A stretch of 64,000 bases of DNA from Gymnopus androsaceus JB14. Its lineage: Eukaryota; Basidiomycota; Agaricomycetes; Agaricales; Omphalotaceae. Both the position numbers and the translations under genes were made by a program. The notes beneath the pieces were generated by a model. The model was not told the DNA's origin, did not search any database, and was given only the letters and a program-made list of their open reading frames with translations. Of this stretch, positions 45,453 to 57,860 are shown piece by piece. How positions within the stretch are numbered: the stretch's first letter is position 1; each line of letters starts with the position of its first letter. The stretch covers positions 1 to 64,000 of the forward strand of contig ML769477.1 in the NCBI GenBank assembly GCA_009733575.1, read 5' to 3'.

Positions 45453-46900
45453 AGGTCCTCCATTTGCACTATGATTATCGCATACTTTAATATTGGTACG
45501 TCGACGATGTCTACAGTTGGACTGAAAACTCATTCTTTCTTCTTCGACAGCTTATAATTTAACCTTAAATTCTTTATATTCCCTATACCCTATACCCTGT
45601 CAAGCACTTGTACGCTGTCTCAACATACCCTGTATCCCCTGTCTAGTCTATTCATGAACGAATTAACGATCGTTCATTGCTGTATCTATTAGCACGCTTT
45701 CCTCTAGTGTTTTAACTTTGACCATTCTTCCCTATTATACATACCAACCGCTCTTTCGCTACTTCCTATTACACACACACACACACATTGTTTGAACTTT
45801 CTTTCTGTGATCGCAGTTCACCCTATTCCCCTTCCATTGCTGTTAACGTCGTTGTTGTGCTCATTGCTATATTCCTTCCCTCCCTTGGGCCTGCGGCCTC
45901 TCTTTCAAGTCTTGTCTTGTGTCCCCTACCGTCACTCATCTCTTGTCCTTTACCATCTTCGAAGAGCATTCCCTCCCTATATACTTACTTGGACTCTGTC
46001 CAAGTAGTACTGTGTTTCAATAGAATATCAGTTGCCAACCTACTTTGAAGGAGGCGCTAATTTTTTTGAAGCGCTCACGTGCTCACGACTTATACTTCCA
46101 TGAACGGGGCAAGGCGCTCCCTCCAGGCTCTGTCTTCAAGCTTCAAGCGTCAAGGTCCAATGGCAAGGTTCGTATGACTCCGGCAGCTGATTCCAACAGG
46201 CTCTGGCGCCTTCCATGGTTTCACGAGTTGAACGAGAGGTTGCTATCATCATGATGACTACCAGTACTGGATTCGTTCTTGTTCAACAAAAGCAAGATAT
46301 TCAAAAGCGGCTAATCTCAGTGATCAGACTGGGCATGCTACCCACTCTACAAGCTGTTCTCGGACTCTGTGGCAGAACATGTGGCATTTCGTTTCTCCGA
46401 GCCATTCTTCGTTCGGAATAGGAGCCTGATTCTGTCGGTCCCAACGATTCTTTCTTTGAATGTGATATGCTGAATTACAGGATGTCTTTCACAGGAAAAC
46501 CACAAAACCAATGGAACGCTGGTGATATTGGATGAAATTCAATTTGTTAATCAAAATCCACATGATGAAGGAGACCGACAGTTAGACGACAGTCACGAAA
46601 CTCTAGCTCATTTCGCCACGGTATCCTAAGCATTGATAGGTGTACAAATGAGCTCATCTGAACGTTTTTAGGTCTTCAGTATCACGAATGCCGTATTGGT
46701 GAGCCTTAATTATACTAATGAGATCTATAAACTCCATGGATCGATGCACCTCCTCCTTTCCGGCTTCGTTCCGTCTTCTTCGAAAGTAGCTCTCCGGACC
46801 CATATGTATGTCCTGGCACGTTAATATTCTGAACTCATGATATCATGAGACAAAATCCTATATAATGAGATACGGAATGGTTTATGCTCACGTCTGGAAG
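45453..46900. other. intergenic between zinc-finger gene 3 and GH43 gene
   Basis: It includes a (CA)n microsatellite at 45772-45787 and a ccctatacc run at 45583-45600. A segment at 46490-46640 reads as NGTLVILDEIQF...HETLAHFATV, which may be a gene relic, but no model could be built. Confidence 0.45.
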
Positions 46901-48140
46901 ATGAACTCTTTCACCCCTTCACGGGCTATCAAGCTCCTTGGCATTTCCATCTTCATTTGTACTGCGATTTCAATGGGAATTATCCTATCGAAAAACGGTC
47001 GATCGCTGGGCCCGTCTTCGTTGAGAACTTCCCCGACCCGAGCGTTATTTTCACCAACGCATACTACGCCTTCTCCACCACCAGCGCTGGTCTAAATATA
47101 CCTGTTGCAAGCTCTCCAGATTTCGAAACTTGGACTTATCTTAATCGTGATGCACTTCCAACTGTAGGTGCATGGGCTATCGCAGGTACCACATGGGCTC
47201 CGGATGTTGTCGCAGTGGTACGTGTGTAATCTCGTCAAATCCTTAAATTTCCCCGTCAATCTTGACGAATAGGATGGCGGCTATGTCCTTTTTTACGCCG
47301 GAGAAAGCGTGACCAACCCAGGATTTCACTGCGTAGGAGTGGCTTCATCCACCAATGTGGAGGGACCGTATACGCCTCAGGATGAGGCGCTTGTTTGTGA
47401 TATCTCGTGCGTCATTTGTTTCGTTTTCAGCTGCGTTGACATTCTTATCCTTTTTTTGCAGCGCGGGAGGTGCCATTGACCCCGCAGGTTTCCATGACTC
47501 GAATGGCGACTTTTATCTTGTCTGGAAAGTCGATGGTAACAATATTGGACATGGCGGAAGCTGTAACAACGGCGTGGCTCCGATTGTATGTACATTTACG
47601 TCCCCTACGCCGTTCATTTACTGTTCTGACGTTAGCCTTGTTGCAGGTGCCGACGCCTATCATGATTCAGCAGCTCACAGCAGATGGAACTGCTTTTGCT
47701 GCTGGATCCACTGCAACTGAAATTCTCGACCGTGATACCGATGACGGTCCTTTGATCGAGGCTCCTTCGCTCGTGCGCAGCTCAGAAGGCATTTACTTCC
47801 TCAGCTTTTCATCCAACTGCTACAGGTATGCATTCACATATGTATCATAGCATCCATCTCTTATTCATGATTTAAATCTAGCACATCTCTGTATGACGTT
47901 TCCTACGCCACTGCAACCAACGTTTTAGGACCATACACAAAGCAACCGTGGTTGATGATCACCGGAGATCCCTTTCCACAGCTGTTCGCCCCCGGAGGTG
48001 CTACTATCACACCGGACGGCACCAAGATGGTGTTTCATGCTGATCTGGGGACCACCTCAGACTACAAGACAGATGTATACTGGAGAAATCGCTCTTTCTG
48101 GAACGACAATATCGATTTAATCTCGCTTTTCTTCAAGTAG
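46901..48140 (+). CDS. glycoside hydrolase family 43-like, 5' frameshift
   Basis: Exons 46901-47217, 47273-47406, 47462-47585, 47647-47825 and 47882 to about 48140; about 330 aa. The first exon begins [24 protein letters not shown], a signal peptide, but the enzyme sequence ([17 protein letters not shown]) is in another frame starting near 46970; no intron joins them. The catalytic base Asp lies in FPDPS, the pKa-modulating Asp probably in GGAIDPAGF, and the acid Glu in [10 protein letters not shown]: the three carboxylates of the five-bladed GH43 fold. Secreted arabinan/xylan-type debranching or related hydrolysis is expected; subfamily is unknown. The 3' end is uncertain: either read-through to a stop at 48140 or a long intron to about 48195. 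It converges with the SDR gene. Confidence 0.82.
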
Positions 48141-48322
48141 TGGTACTTTGTCACATTTGTTTACGCTCCTTCATGTGTGTTTTACGACAATAGGACTCGG
48201 TCGATGTCACTCATCTTCATGCACCATCCATGCGCTCTACAATGAGCGCCACGAGTGTTTTCATTTCCATTTGGACAAAAAACTCATTGGCGAAAGTCGA
48301 CAGAATCCGTATAAACTCTTGT

Positions 48323-49331
48323 TTATGCGCGAATCGCTTCCACAGTAAACGCATTCAACCCCTGAACTCCAACCTTTAGGTACCCATTCTCTTCTTTCAA
48401 GCGTCTCAAAATCTCACGATCGGCTTTCAACTCGTCAACATCCCAGTGGGCCCACACAAACCGTCCATGCAGCCAAGATGCTTCTGGAGAGGCGGCCCAG
48501 ACAGAAAAGTCTGCTGGTAATGCAACTAGAGGACAAACTAAGGGTCAATACTTTTCAAAGCCGGAATCTGCTCGGAATCGAGTTGAAAGCAGAGGCAGAA
48601 GAACGGAACGTACATTCATCCCAATTATAATAATTGCGATCAAAGACTGCCGCGGCAGCCTCAGTGTAGTGTGCCCCCGGATTGAAAGAAATAATCTGAA
48701 CGTCATCCACGGGGCGTTCATCCGCGATCCGTCCCATTAACGCCGTAAATGCAGCTTTGGATGTGCTATACGGTGTTTGATTGGGCAAAGGATGCGTATG
48801 AATGTTTCCTGTCGAGACATTGATGAGGTAAAGCTTCAACCCCTTCGGACGGAGGGGTTGTTTGACAAAATTGGCAGACATAAGGAAGTTTCCACCGACA
48901 TTGGTGCCAAATGCTTCCATTAGCTCCGTTTTGTCCATGGACAATGTGTCGGGAGCCATGGGATGAACGTTAGCTGCATTGAGGATTAGGACATGGACAA
49001 GGATGTTTTGGGAGTGTAGGAATTCCCAGAGAGAGGTGACTGAGCTGTCGGAGGCCATGTCGGCTTGGTGAGCGATGAATTCGGTGGTGTCGCCTCGGAA
49101 CTCCTGGCGTAATTTAGCCAGAGCTTCATCTAAAAGTCCAGCTCTTCGGTTTATGATGATGATTTTGGACGCGGATGCTTTGGCGAAGGAACGAGCAATT
49201 TCGAACCCGATACCGCCTCCACCACCGGTGATAAGGACGGTTTTACCGGCTTGGGTAAGGGAGGGCTTAGTTGGGGAGATGGAAGGATAAGTGTCTTTGT
49301 GGTAGGTGGGTGTTACCTTTGAGAGCGACAT
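48323..49331 (-). CDS. short-chain dehydrogenase/reductase (SDR)
   Basis: Complement of exons 48614-49331 and 48323-48525; 306 aa, one 88-nt intron. The Rossmann glycine motif TGGGGGIG is at about residues 35-42, followed by NRRAG, an ADM segment and the LNAANVHP (NNAG-like) motif. Catalytic Ser is in LINVSTGN and the YSTSK motif gives Tyr and Lys. The classical SDR fold is complete and the frame clean. The C-terminal extension (WLHGRFVWAHWDVDEL...GYLKVGVQG) is common in fungal SDRs of unknown substrate. It is NAD(P)-dependent and presumably cytosolic, since no targeting signal is seen. Confidence 0.93.
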
Positions 49332-49821
49332 TTTTATTCAAAGGTCAGTTATTTACGGCGGAATTTATACTACAGCATTGTAGGTCTAAGTTTGCTACTT
49401 ACTAACTCAAATTCGCAGATTAATAATCGACTCGGAACCTAGCCGGAGTAGTTGAATTTCTGCTTACTGACTCGGAACCTGGTCGGTGCTATCATGATGT
49501 AAGTACTACTCCAATAATTATACTGATTGAGCCTGCAAAATATGATTTTCGGTGTTGAGGTTTTCATATTTCGTAACGATTGTATCCATCCTTCAATCAT
49601 TGCTCAATTAAGCGGCGAAGCGATTCATTAAGATTAAGGAGGAATATTGCAATATAATAATAGGTATTAATACTCTTACTAGCAATCAATCTATTGAGCT
49701 CAGATTCCAGTTAAGCTGAGCTCAATTGAATCTCAATACTAATCTTGACAAGCACATTCATTATTGTTATGATTTAGTGCACGCCGACTCTCACATTGGG
49801 ATTCTGAAAGAATAAGTATTA

Positions 49822-49888
49822 CAGCGCTTTTCACTGGTCTGCGGAATACAAAAATAAAATAAAATTGAGCGCCTACCTCGGCATCAGC
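49822..49888. repeat. 67-bp inverted repeat, left copy
   Basis: It starts cagcgcttttcactggtctg and ends tcggcatcagc. Its exact reverse complement is at 50797-50863, enclosing 908 bp. Confidence 0.9.
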
Positions 49889-50796
49889 GGCCAAGCGGCT
49901 CCAGCGGCACTACAGCTCTTTCCTTCTCCCATACTTAATGTCATCCGACGAAGCGGATGTAAATTTCGTCACGTGTAAACAGTAAAGTTCTTGTATATAC
50001 AAGTAAGTATTCTGCACTGTACTTGGAGCAAATCAGCTCAGCTGGACTTCAGATTGTCTGTCTGACGGAAAAAGAAAAGAAAAAGATGACTAGTTAAACA
50101 GTTAGAGAATGAATTGTAGACACAGCTGAATACCGCATCCTATCATCCTCGGTTTGGGGAGAAGACGAGCCTTTCCTCGGTGTAAGAGAAGGTTGCATAG
50201 CGGCAGGGTATGTTATAGGACTGTGTGACAAAGCCAGAGAGAGTTTGGATGATACTGATGGGTGTGAAGCATGGTCAAGGACCAAACGGGAAGGTGTAGG
50301 AGTGTGACGAGGAGGGACTGGAAGACAGCTAATTGAGCTGGACAATTTCTTATGTGGGATGTGAACGCCAACCGGAGGACAAGCTGCAACCATACTCCCG
50401 GGAGCTTTGACGAGTCACGACAATGCTGTCGTTCAAGGTTGACACTGGGAGATTTGCCGGCTCACGTTATCTGAGGTGATGAAATGGAACTGAGCACTCG
50501 AAACACGCTCGGGATACAAGACTGTGGGACTAGGATTATAGGACAACGCCAAGCTTAAAGAAGGGCCTGTCGCTTGGTGCTCCTGGATCATAGTGTCAGT
50601 CAAGTTTAATTGCAAAGGACCTTTTGAGTCCGCCGTAAACGAGTCCGTTGTAAAGCGCTTGAACGTCTCCCCAGTGCCGAAGCTTTCCAGATCCCCTTGC
50701 TGGTATCTGTTATTGACTTTGCCTCAAAAGCGGGAGCAAGGACCCTACAGAAGAAGGGCATTACATTATGAGAGAAGGAAAGAGCTGCTTAGTGCT

Positions 50797-50863
50797 GCTG
50801 ATGCCGAGGTAGGCGCTCAATTTTATTTTATTTTTGTATTCCGCAGACCAGTGAAAAGCGCTG
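50797..50863. repeat. 67-bp inverted repeat, right copy
   Basis: Exact reverse complement of 49822-49888. The pair could be the ends of a 1.04-kb non-autonomous element or an inverted duplication; no clear target duplication was found. Confidence 0.9.
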
Positions 50864-51755
50864 CAAAGCACTCACCAATGAGCGTTGCATGAATAGAGCG
50901 GTTAAAAAATGCATCGAATAGACATCTTGCAAAGCTATGTATGTAAGTAGCAGTGGTGAATCTGATATATCATGGATATGAGTATCTAAAAAGGTTTACT
51001 TGATACGTTCAGAGGATTCCAAACAAAGTTGAGTATTTGAGAGCCAGCAAAGAGCACTTATGGGAATTGGTACATTGCTCCCCAATTTCAAATGCATTTT
51101 CAGGTGCATCCTGACAACATCAAAGATTAAAATGTACAGTCACCAAAGTTTGGAATCATTAAGTGTAAGGGATATATTGCAAAGTTTTAAAGCCAATCTA
51201 GCAAGTTTTAATTAAAATTACCAGTGCCAAAATTTGCAGGTACATTACTGCTACCATGACATTGATAATAGACTATTGGTAGTATTGACTCAACCATAAC
51301 GGGATTTACTTTGCTCACCCACTACCGTTTTGACCAAAAGTTCACTCACGCGTCACATCGGCCTAAAATGAACAGCTCACAGGAGGGTGTCACTGTTCAC
51401 TTCAGGTTGTGAACACCGTGACAACCAATACAGACAAAAAAAGTCACTTGAAATGGTTAAAAACACCTAAAAATGCTCAAAATGGTTGGAAATCTCATTA
51501 AAAATTCCATAAACAAGCAAAAAAAAAGGCATAAATGGCTCCAAAATAAACATGGTGTACCATTACTAAGAGTATGAAAATGTATATCCCGCTTGCGTCG
51601 GTAAATTCTTGGCTCTACTAAGTTGATCCTCCGGTTTCGCATTGAATATACAATTGCTTATGCCAAAAATGGTATCCTTCTACTAGATATGGTGCATACA
51701 TTGATAAACTATTGATCACAACGCAGAACGAGTCTGTACTGCCATATATGATCTA

Positions 51756-53047
51756 TCAATGGCAAGACTGCGTCAGAGAAAACTGCATTGCTTTATAAAG
51801 TCCAGCATAGTGTATTGACGCCCCAGCAACCACACAAAAATGCAAAAACTGATGGGACGAGAAAAAGTAGTCAAACTTTCCGGGATATAACCGTTCCGGG
51901 ACACGAATAGCACTGCAGATGAATCAACTCAGTTAGAGATTACAACTGGAAAGCCAACTTACTAGAGGACCGCTCCTGTAACATAGGTCAGACTAGCAAC
52001 GACTAGACCTCCTTGGCCCATATGGATAAGCGTTTCTTTGAAGCCGTGAACAATAACAAGGTGGATCAAAGGAATCCAGCCAGAGGAACCTAATGCGCAG
52101 AAGATTATTGTTCGAATTACTCTATGAGTCGGCTTTGCATATTCAGGATTCCAGACAACGAATGACCCGCCTGGATATGACTACTCAGTGTTTAAAACCA
52201 GGAAGAAAAAGATGACACACCAAGCCCAAGAAGCACAATGATAACACAGTATGTGATCTGTAACTTTACGCTGCAGGGAAATCCAAAATGAACACTGGGA
52301 GTATAGGATCCTACAACCAAAACAATAATGCCAGCATAATCTAGTGCATTGGATCGAGCATCTATCTAGCAGAACAATGAATGTCAGAAGGCTTCACAGG
52401 ATACAGTCAAATCAGTAAACACCTTCTGAGAATGACAGCGAATGGTATGGAAAAGTGCACTCGCGCCATGACAAAAGACAGCCGAAAGTAGATAGAGCGT
52501 CATGAAAACGAGATCAGACCTTTTTGCCGACTTGTATCGGGAAGTGAACAAGATATCTAGCGTTACTGCCATAACGAAAAAAGCAACAGCAGGCCAGAGA
52601 TGACTGTGGATATTTACTGCATGATTAAATAGGTTGGGAGAGGTCGACGAAAAAATCGATGAAGAGACGAGCCTGTTTCATTGTGAAGATCTAAAACCCG
52701 ACGTGAGTTGAGTTTCAGAAAAAGGAATTTGAGGAAAGACGCGTACATTCGAAAACAGAACTAAAAGTGGTACGCCACGAGTACTGCGCCCTTTGATAGG
52801 CGAATGTGAGCAAGACGAAGAGAGAACGCTACGAGGGCAAATACCTTCGATATCCTGTCAAGATGAACTCGTTGTCCCTTTGCCACTCTTCTAAGTCAGC
52901 TATGCCTATAGTTCTGGAAAGACTCAGTCGGATATGATCTAGAGAGGGTGTAGATTGGATTTTGGATGTATCTTCTGCATCCTCGTCTTTTTTGAGGCCT
53001 TTCATTCTTTTCTTGAGCTGGACGGAGGACTCCGTCTCGAGAACCAT
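51756..53047 (-). CDS. PAQR / hemolysin-III-like seven-helix membrane protein
   Basis: Complement of exons 52845-53047, 52747-52790, 52673-52690, 52423-52616, 52221-52365, 51963-52170 and 51756-51912; 322 aa, all phases closed. Landmarks: EEWQRDNEFILTGYRR before the first helix, LHNETVNIHSHLWP (metal His), CHGASALFHTIRCHS, LDYAGIIVLVVGSY, PGKFDYFFSSHQFLH and a C-terminal helix. This is the PAQR family; fungal IZH members are linked to zinc and lipid/sterol homeostasis. Conserved His residues are present. Intron 3 (52617-52672) begins GC rather than GT, splicing exactly inside the conserved HNET|VNIH motif, so it appears to be a GC-AG intron. A truncated copy lies at 56719-57356. Confidence 0.92.
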
Positions 53048-53555
53048 GAGGGTACGAGACGATCACTGAGCCACACCAACACCACGCCAAGACAGCTTTA
53101 CATATTCGGCCATCAGCATTTTAGAGGATCACTAGTCATCCGGATCGGAGCTAGTGCGTCCGATTCGACATGTACTTGCTGTAATGCCCTATTCAAATTG
53201 AAATCCACGACCAAGTTTGAGAGACGAATACAAAATTACATGCAAACATACATTTTTTTGTACTAGTAGAGCTGTACTATGTGCAAACGGAATGTCCAGA
53301 AACGAAGGAGAGCAAAAAGAAAGCATGGGAAGGAAGATGAAAACGATGAAGAACGAAGGCCACGGAGAACCCACAACTCCCAAACTCCCAAAAATAAGCA
53401 AGGAACAACATCGTGCAAAGGTACCATCGTATGACTATAAGTATGTGTAGATAAAGAGGTGATCCGACATGGTGAGATTTTCATTTCTCCGAATCCGTAA
53501 AAGTTCAGGCGTTCGTGGGTTGGTTGAAGAACCTGGGTCACGGGAGGGAAGAGTG
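53048..53555. other. intergenic between PAQR and seven-helix protein genes
   Basis: It is repeated in the second tandem unit (57357-57860). No gene seen. Confidence 0.5.
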
Positions 53556-54821
53556 CTATAAATCCATTGAACGCACGAGCGAATCATTTGGCGTGGAAGG
53601 GCTAGGAGGTTGAAGGGGAAGAGCACTAGAGCCTCGAGAGCGCAAACGCAGCATGCCACGACTGCCCTCTTCGGAGCTCCACGAACTTTCAGGAACTGCC
53701 ACTGCCCAACTGCGTGACATATCCTCTTCAAAATTCTCATCTTTTGCCAGAGATAAACGGATCACAATCAGGTTGAAGGCAATGGGTATGACTTGGATGT
53801 CCTGTTGGAAGATTCCTTCAGTGTAAATCAGATCGAATGACATAAAATACTCACCGTATAAGTAGCAATGTAACACATGTTACTTTTCAGAGCAAAAGTC
53901 ATCATACAAAAAAATTCCGTCGTGGTGAACATAATTCCAGATTCGATGACCAGGACCATCACCTGTCCGAGACGGCTTCTACCTTGGCGTTGAGAATCAC
54001 GCAGATTCTGCGGAGTATCAATTGAGGTCAGCCCCTTCGAGGCCTGCTCGTGAAGATCTCGTTCTACTTTCCATAAACGATGTACAATTAAGACTTCAAA
54101 GGTCAAACAAAAAAATAAGTTGCAGCGGGTGCATTGACTCGAAGTAAAACTTGCATACCTGTGGTGAGAAGACTTGACACGAAAGAGATGCAGTATACAA
54201 TTGCGATCAACAAAGTTGTCCTTCCGGCTTTGGGTAGAGGACCAGGGACGGTTTCCGGTTCCAACCCAGCGATTGTGAACGAAATTCCCAGCACGGCAAA
54301 GAAGAGTATGGACGGGACAGCTATTACCGACCAGCGTCGGTTGTATATAATCCAACACCGATAAACCTGCAATTTTATGCCAGTTATAGCGGATGTTTCT
54401 TGTAGTAAAGCGAGCGGTCCTCACCCAGATAGAGTCTCCGATGAGATTCTGAGTCCCTAGAAGGACAGTCTATGAATCGGTAGAGGAGCTTGGTGAGCAC
54501 CCTTCGATAATCCGAGAACAGATAATTCACCCTTGAGACCGTAAGCCAGTTTGGAGTATTGAGGGTGTCTTGACCTCCAGGCGAAACAAGTCCATCGTAA
54601 TCATTCAACACTGCTAGCGCAATATCGAGTGTGGAGATAATAAACAATGCCAATGACATGACCAGTAATCCTCGTTTGACCTGCGTACTTGCCAAGACAG
54701 CACCGTTAGAGTCCCAGAAAAGACATCTTAGGCAGACTCCGAAGGTAATAAAGTGCATGCCATAAAGAAGAGTTTCGACGAAAAGGCCAATAATTTGGGC
54801 CTGGCGCACAGAGAAAGTCAT
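53556..54821 (-). CDS. multi-pass membrane protein, tandem copy 1
   Basis: Complement of exons 54531-54821, 54425-54469, 54159-54366, 53855-54093 and 53556-53801; 342 aa. Predicted helices include VETLLYGMHFITFGVCL, RGLLVMSLALFIIST, SVIAVPSILFFAVLGIS, TLLIAIVYCISFVS, GQVMVLVIESGIMFTT and IQVIPIAFNLIVIRLSL: about seven in all. The segment YRCWIIYNRRW and the cytosolic tail with SRSWAVAVPES are typical of a large agaricomycete family of seven-helix proteins of unknown function; a receptor-like role is speculative. The copy at 57861-59125 has identical exon lengths. Confidence 0.85.
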
Positions 54822-56086
54822 CCCAAAGCCAGCAGAGGGAAGGAGGAGGCTACGTTGAAGGGGGGATATCAGCTACTAAAAGGCTTCTCAAATTGATGCC
54901 CCCTTTTAATTTTTACAAGGCGTACCTATCTAAGATTAGCTTCGATGCTTTTAGCTATATAGAGTAATTTTTGACAGTAGTTGGATTGACAGACGAAAGT
55001 CGGATTCCGAGATTCCGAGAGAAGATGGATGAATGCGAGTGTAGATGCATGCGAACATACCGCCAGAAAAAATCTGGAGGGCCAGACTCGGAGGATATTC
55101 ACCAAGGGTGTAGGGTGGCAAAGAAATGAAGGAGCCAAGCAAGGCCCAATGACCTTCGGACTCATTATACCAATCGCCACCTTGATGAGCGCCGACTTGT
55201 CATAACTCTAGCACTTAGAGAAGTACTACTTGTACCTCGTACTGGTCGTGTTTTGCTGCCAACAATTATTAGATCTAATCAGGATCCCTCTCCCCGAGCC
55301 TGTGGAGCCTCCCCCTTTAGATGACTCACATTATTGGTCAGTAGGTCCAAAGAAATACTTGATATTGAGAACCAGGATGCAGAGGAGAACGTCAGTACTA
55401 ATACTGTACGGCTGCTGTGTGAACCCGATGACAGACGCCGACCGCATTGGGGCGTGGTTGTATACTGAGAGCGAATTCGACTTTCAAGTTTTGAGCATTG
55501 ACGTAGAAGACAGATTAGTGAATAGCTGCGGAATAGGACCGGGACTGAGCATGCGAAGCTCTCGTGTGAGCGCTTACTCCAAGCGCTTTAGGCGCTTGAC
55601 TCCGCTTTCACTACTGACCACTCTCAAAGGCTTATACGAGCGTTTCAACGTCATAAAACATTCCTGTTCCTTTATCTCGAGGAGGAGTACCGGTTTTTTT
55701 TTGGCGTAAAATGCTATCTTGGTGTGTCTCGACTCTTGGTGTCTCGTTGTCTGAAATTTGAACGTTTGAACTGTAAAGTGCACACTGCAGTTGCTCTATC
55801 GATTTGAATTTCCATCTATTCATAACCGACTACCCTTCAGAAATTATCCCCAATTTCTGTTCCGCATAAATTATCCGGGTCCGATGTCGATAATCTGGAT
55901 GTCTTGAGCTGTTCAATTGTGTCTCGATTGATTTTTTGCCCACAAATTCATGGATTATTGCCCGATAACGTTCAAATCTCTCATCGGATCCCATTTGGGT
56001 TTTTTCACGCCAATTGCACAGCAAACTTCAGCATGTGTATCGCGCATGTCTGCACTCAAACTCAAATTTAACCATCGCCTCTAGTA
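54822..56086. other. intergenic of first tandem unit
   Basis: It is repeated at 59126-60280 plus 60800-60842 and 61656-61680. A 159-codon frame (55230-55709) is not kept open in the second copy and is therefore unlikely to be a gene. Confidence 0.5.
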
Positions 56087-56715
56087 ATGCACTCCGCACA
56101 TCAGTTCATGGACAACCACGACGAACCCAGCCAACCTCTAACCCGCTATGGCCTCCGTGAAGAAGATCTCCATATCCTACCTCTTTCTCCACCAGAACGA
56201 AATATCCACCTCAGCTGTCCTTATCGCTCTTCTAGCTTATCAGATCACCGACACAGAGCAGCGTATTCATTGGATTAATGTCCTAACATGCGCGGCCCGG
56301 GGAACAGTCTACTTCGTTGCCTGTTTTCCAAAACTGCTGCTCGGGTTTGCTCAAGCTGCAGGTGCAGGAGGCCAGTGTTACAAACTGTGAAACCCCATTC
56401 AGAAATTTCTACACCTCGTTTCCGAGCGGCGGCTGCACCTTTGCCTTCCCTGGCGTTTTCGGTCCCAACAATATTCTACGTACCCAACGGAGGCGGAGCA
56501 ACGATATTGGACTTGGCAAAGCTGTTTCGAACGCAATTACAGAGCTCGGATGCTCGATTCTGCCTTCCTTCGTCGAGTCCTAGAACCAAATTTCTCTCCA
56601 GTGACGATTACGAGGATAGTATTCCGTATCAACCCACACTTCCACCCCACCGAAACACTGATGACTTGGGCACAATGGGGAAGCGAGGGGATCCAGGTAT
56701 GTCTAAGTGTGATAG
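56087..56715 (+). pseudogene. degenerate coding fragment F, copy 1
   Basis: Several overlapping frames (for example one reading HQNEISTSAVLIALLAYQITDT...VLTCAARGTVYFVACFPKLLLGFAQAAG) suggest a former membrane-type gene. No single spliced model or family could be recognised. The sequence is repeated at 61664-63126 around two MITE insertions. Confidence 0.45.
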
Positions 56716-56718
56716 CTG

Positions 56719-57356
56719 ATGGGACAAGAAAAAGTAGTCAAACTTTCCAGGATATAACTGTCCCGGGACTCGAATAACACTGCAGGAGGATTAGTTCAGC
56801 TGGAGGTTACAACTAGAAGGTGAAATTACTAAAGAACAGCTCCTGTAACATAGATCAGACTAGCAACGACTAGACCTCCTTGGTCCATATGGATAAGCGT
56901 TTCTTTGAAGCCGTGAACAATAACCAGGTGGATCAAAGGGGTCCAGCCAGAGGATCCTAGTGCGCAGAAGATTATTATTCGAATTACTCCATGAGTTGGC
57001 TTTGTGTATTCGAGATTCCAGACAACGAATGACCCGCCTGGATATGACTACTCAGTGTATATAACCAGGAAGAAAAAGACAACGCGCCAAGCCTTAGAAG
57101 TACAATGATAACACATTATGTGATCTGCAACTTTACGCTGCAGGGAAATCCAAAATAAACCAACCAAAACGAAGTAGTACCTTCGTTATCCAGTTAAGAT
57201 GAGCTCGCTGTCAACTCGTTGTCCCTTTGCCACTCTTCCTAAATCAGCTATGCCTTTATTTTTGGAGAGAGGCTGCAGATTGGATGTTGAATGTATCTTC
57301 TGCATCCGCGTCTTTTTTCTTGAGCTGGACGGAGGACTCCGTCTCAAGAACTATGA
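56719..57356 (-). pseudogene. truncated PAQR copy
   Basis: It aligns with 51849-53047 but lacks the end of exon 7, has no exons 2-4 (and loses part of exon 5), and carries a shortened exon 1. The join occurs near aaaataaaccaaccaaaacg (about 57157-57175). Exon 6, including the KETLIHM-type stretch, is retained. It cannot encode a functional PAQR protein. Confidence 0.88.
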
Positions 57357-57860
57357 GGGTACGAGACGATGGACACTTGATGGACACTGAGCCACGTCAA
57401 CACCATGCCAAGACAGCTTTACATCTTCAGTCATCAGCCTTTTAGAGAGTCATCCAGATCGGAGCTAGTTCGATGTATCCTTACTGTACTACCCTATTTA
57501 AGTTAAAATTCACGACCAAGTTCGAGAGGCAAATACAAAATTACATACATACATACATATATACTTTTTTTCAAGGAACTAGTGGAACTGTAGTATGTGC
57601 AAGCAGATTGTCCAGCAATAACGAAGGAAACCACAAAGTTGGAGAAGGAAGATGAAAACGGTCAAGAACGAAGGCCACGGAGAACCCACAACTCCCAAAA
57701 ATAAAAACAAGGAACAAAATCGTACAGAGGTGCCGTCGTATGACTATAAGTATATGTAGATAGAGAGGTGATCCGACATGGTGAGATTTTCATTTCTCCG
57801 AGTCCATAAAAGTTCAGGCGTTCGTGGGTCGAAGAATCAGGGTTATGGGAGGGAAGAGCA

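Larger units (their letters stand above)
49332..51755. other. intergenic, contains a 67-bp inverted repeat and AT-rich relics
   Basis: It includes a short repeat ctgactcggaacct (about 49419-49480) and the inverted repeat pair described separately. A 19-bp stretch near 51303 (inverse of gtgggtgagcaaagtaaat) is also found near 14992. Short frames between the inverted repeats (50094-50393 on minus) show no motif. No gene is supported. Confidence 0.5.

Noticed and set aside
55230..55709. 159-codon frame between tandem units
   Set aside because: The corresponding region of the second unit (59560-59866) is interrupted by indels and stops, so it is not conserved as coding.
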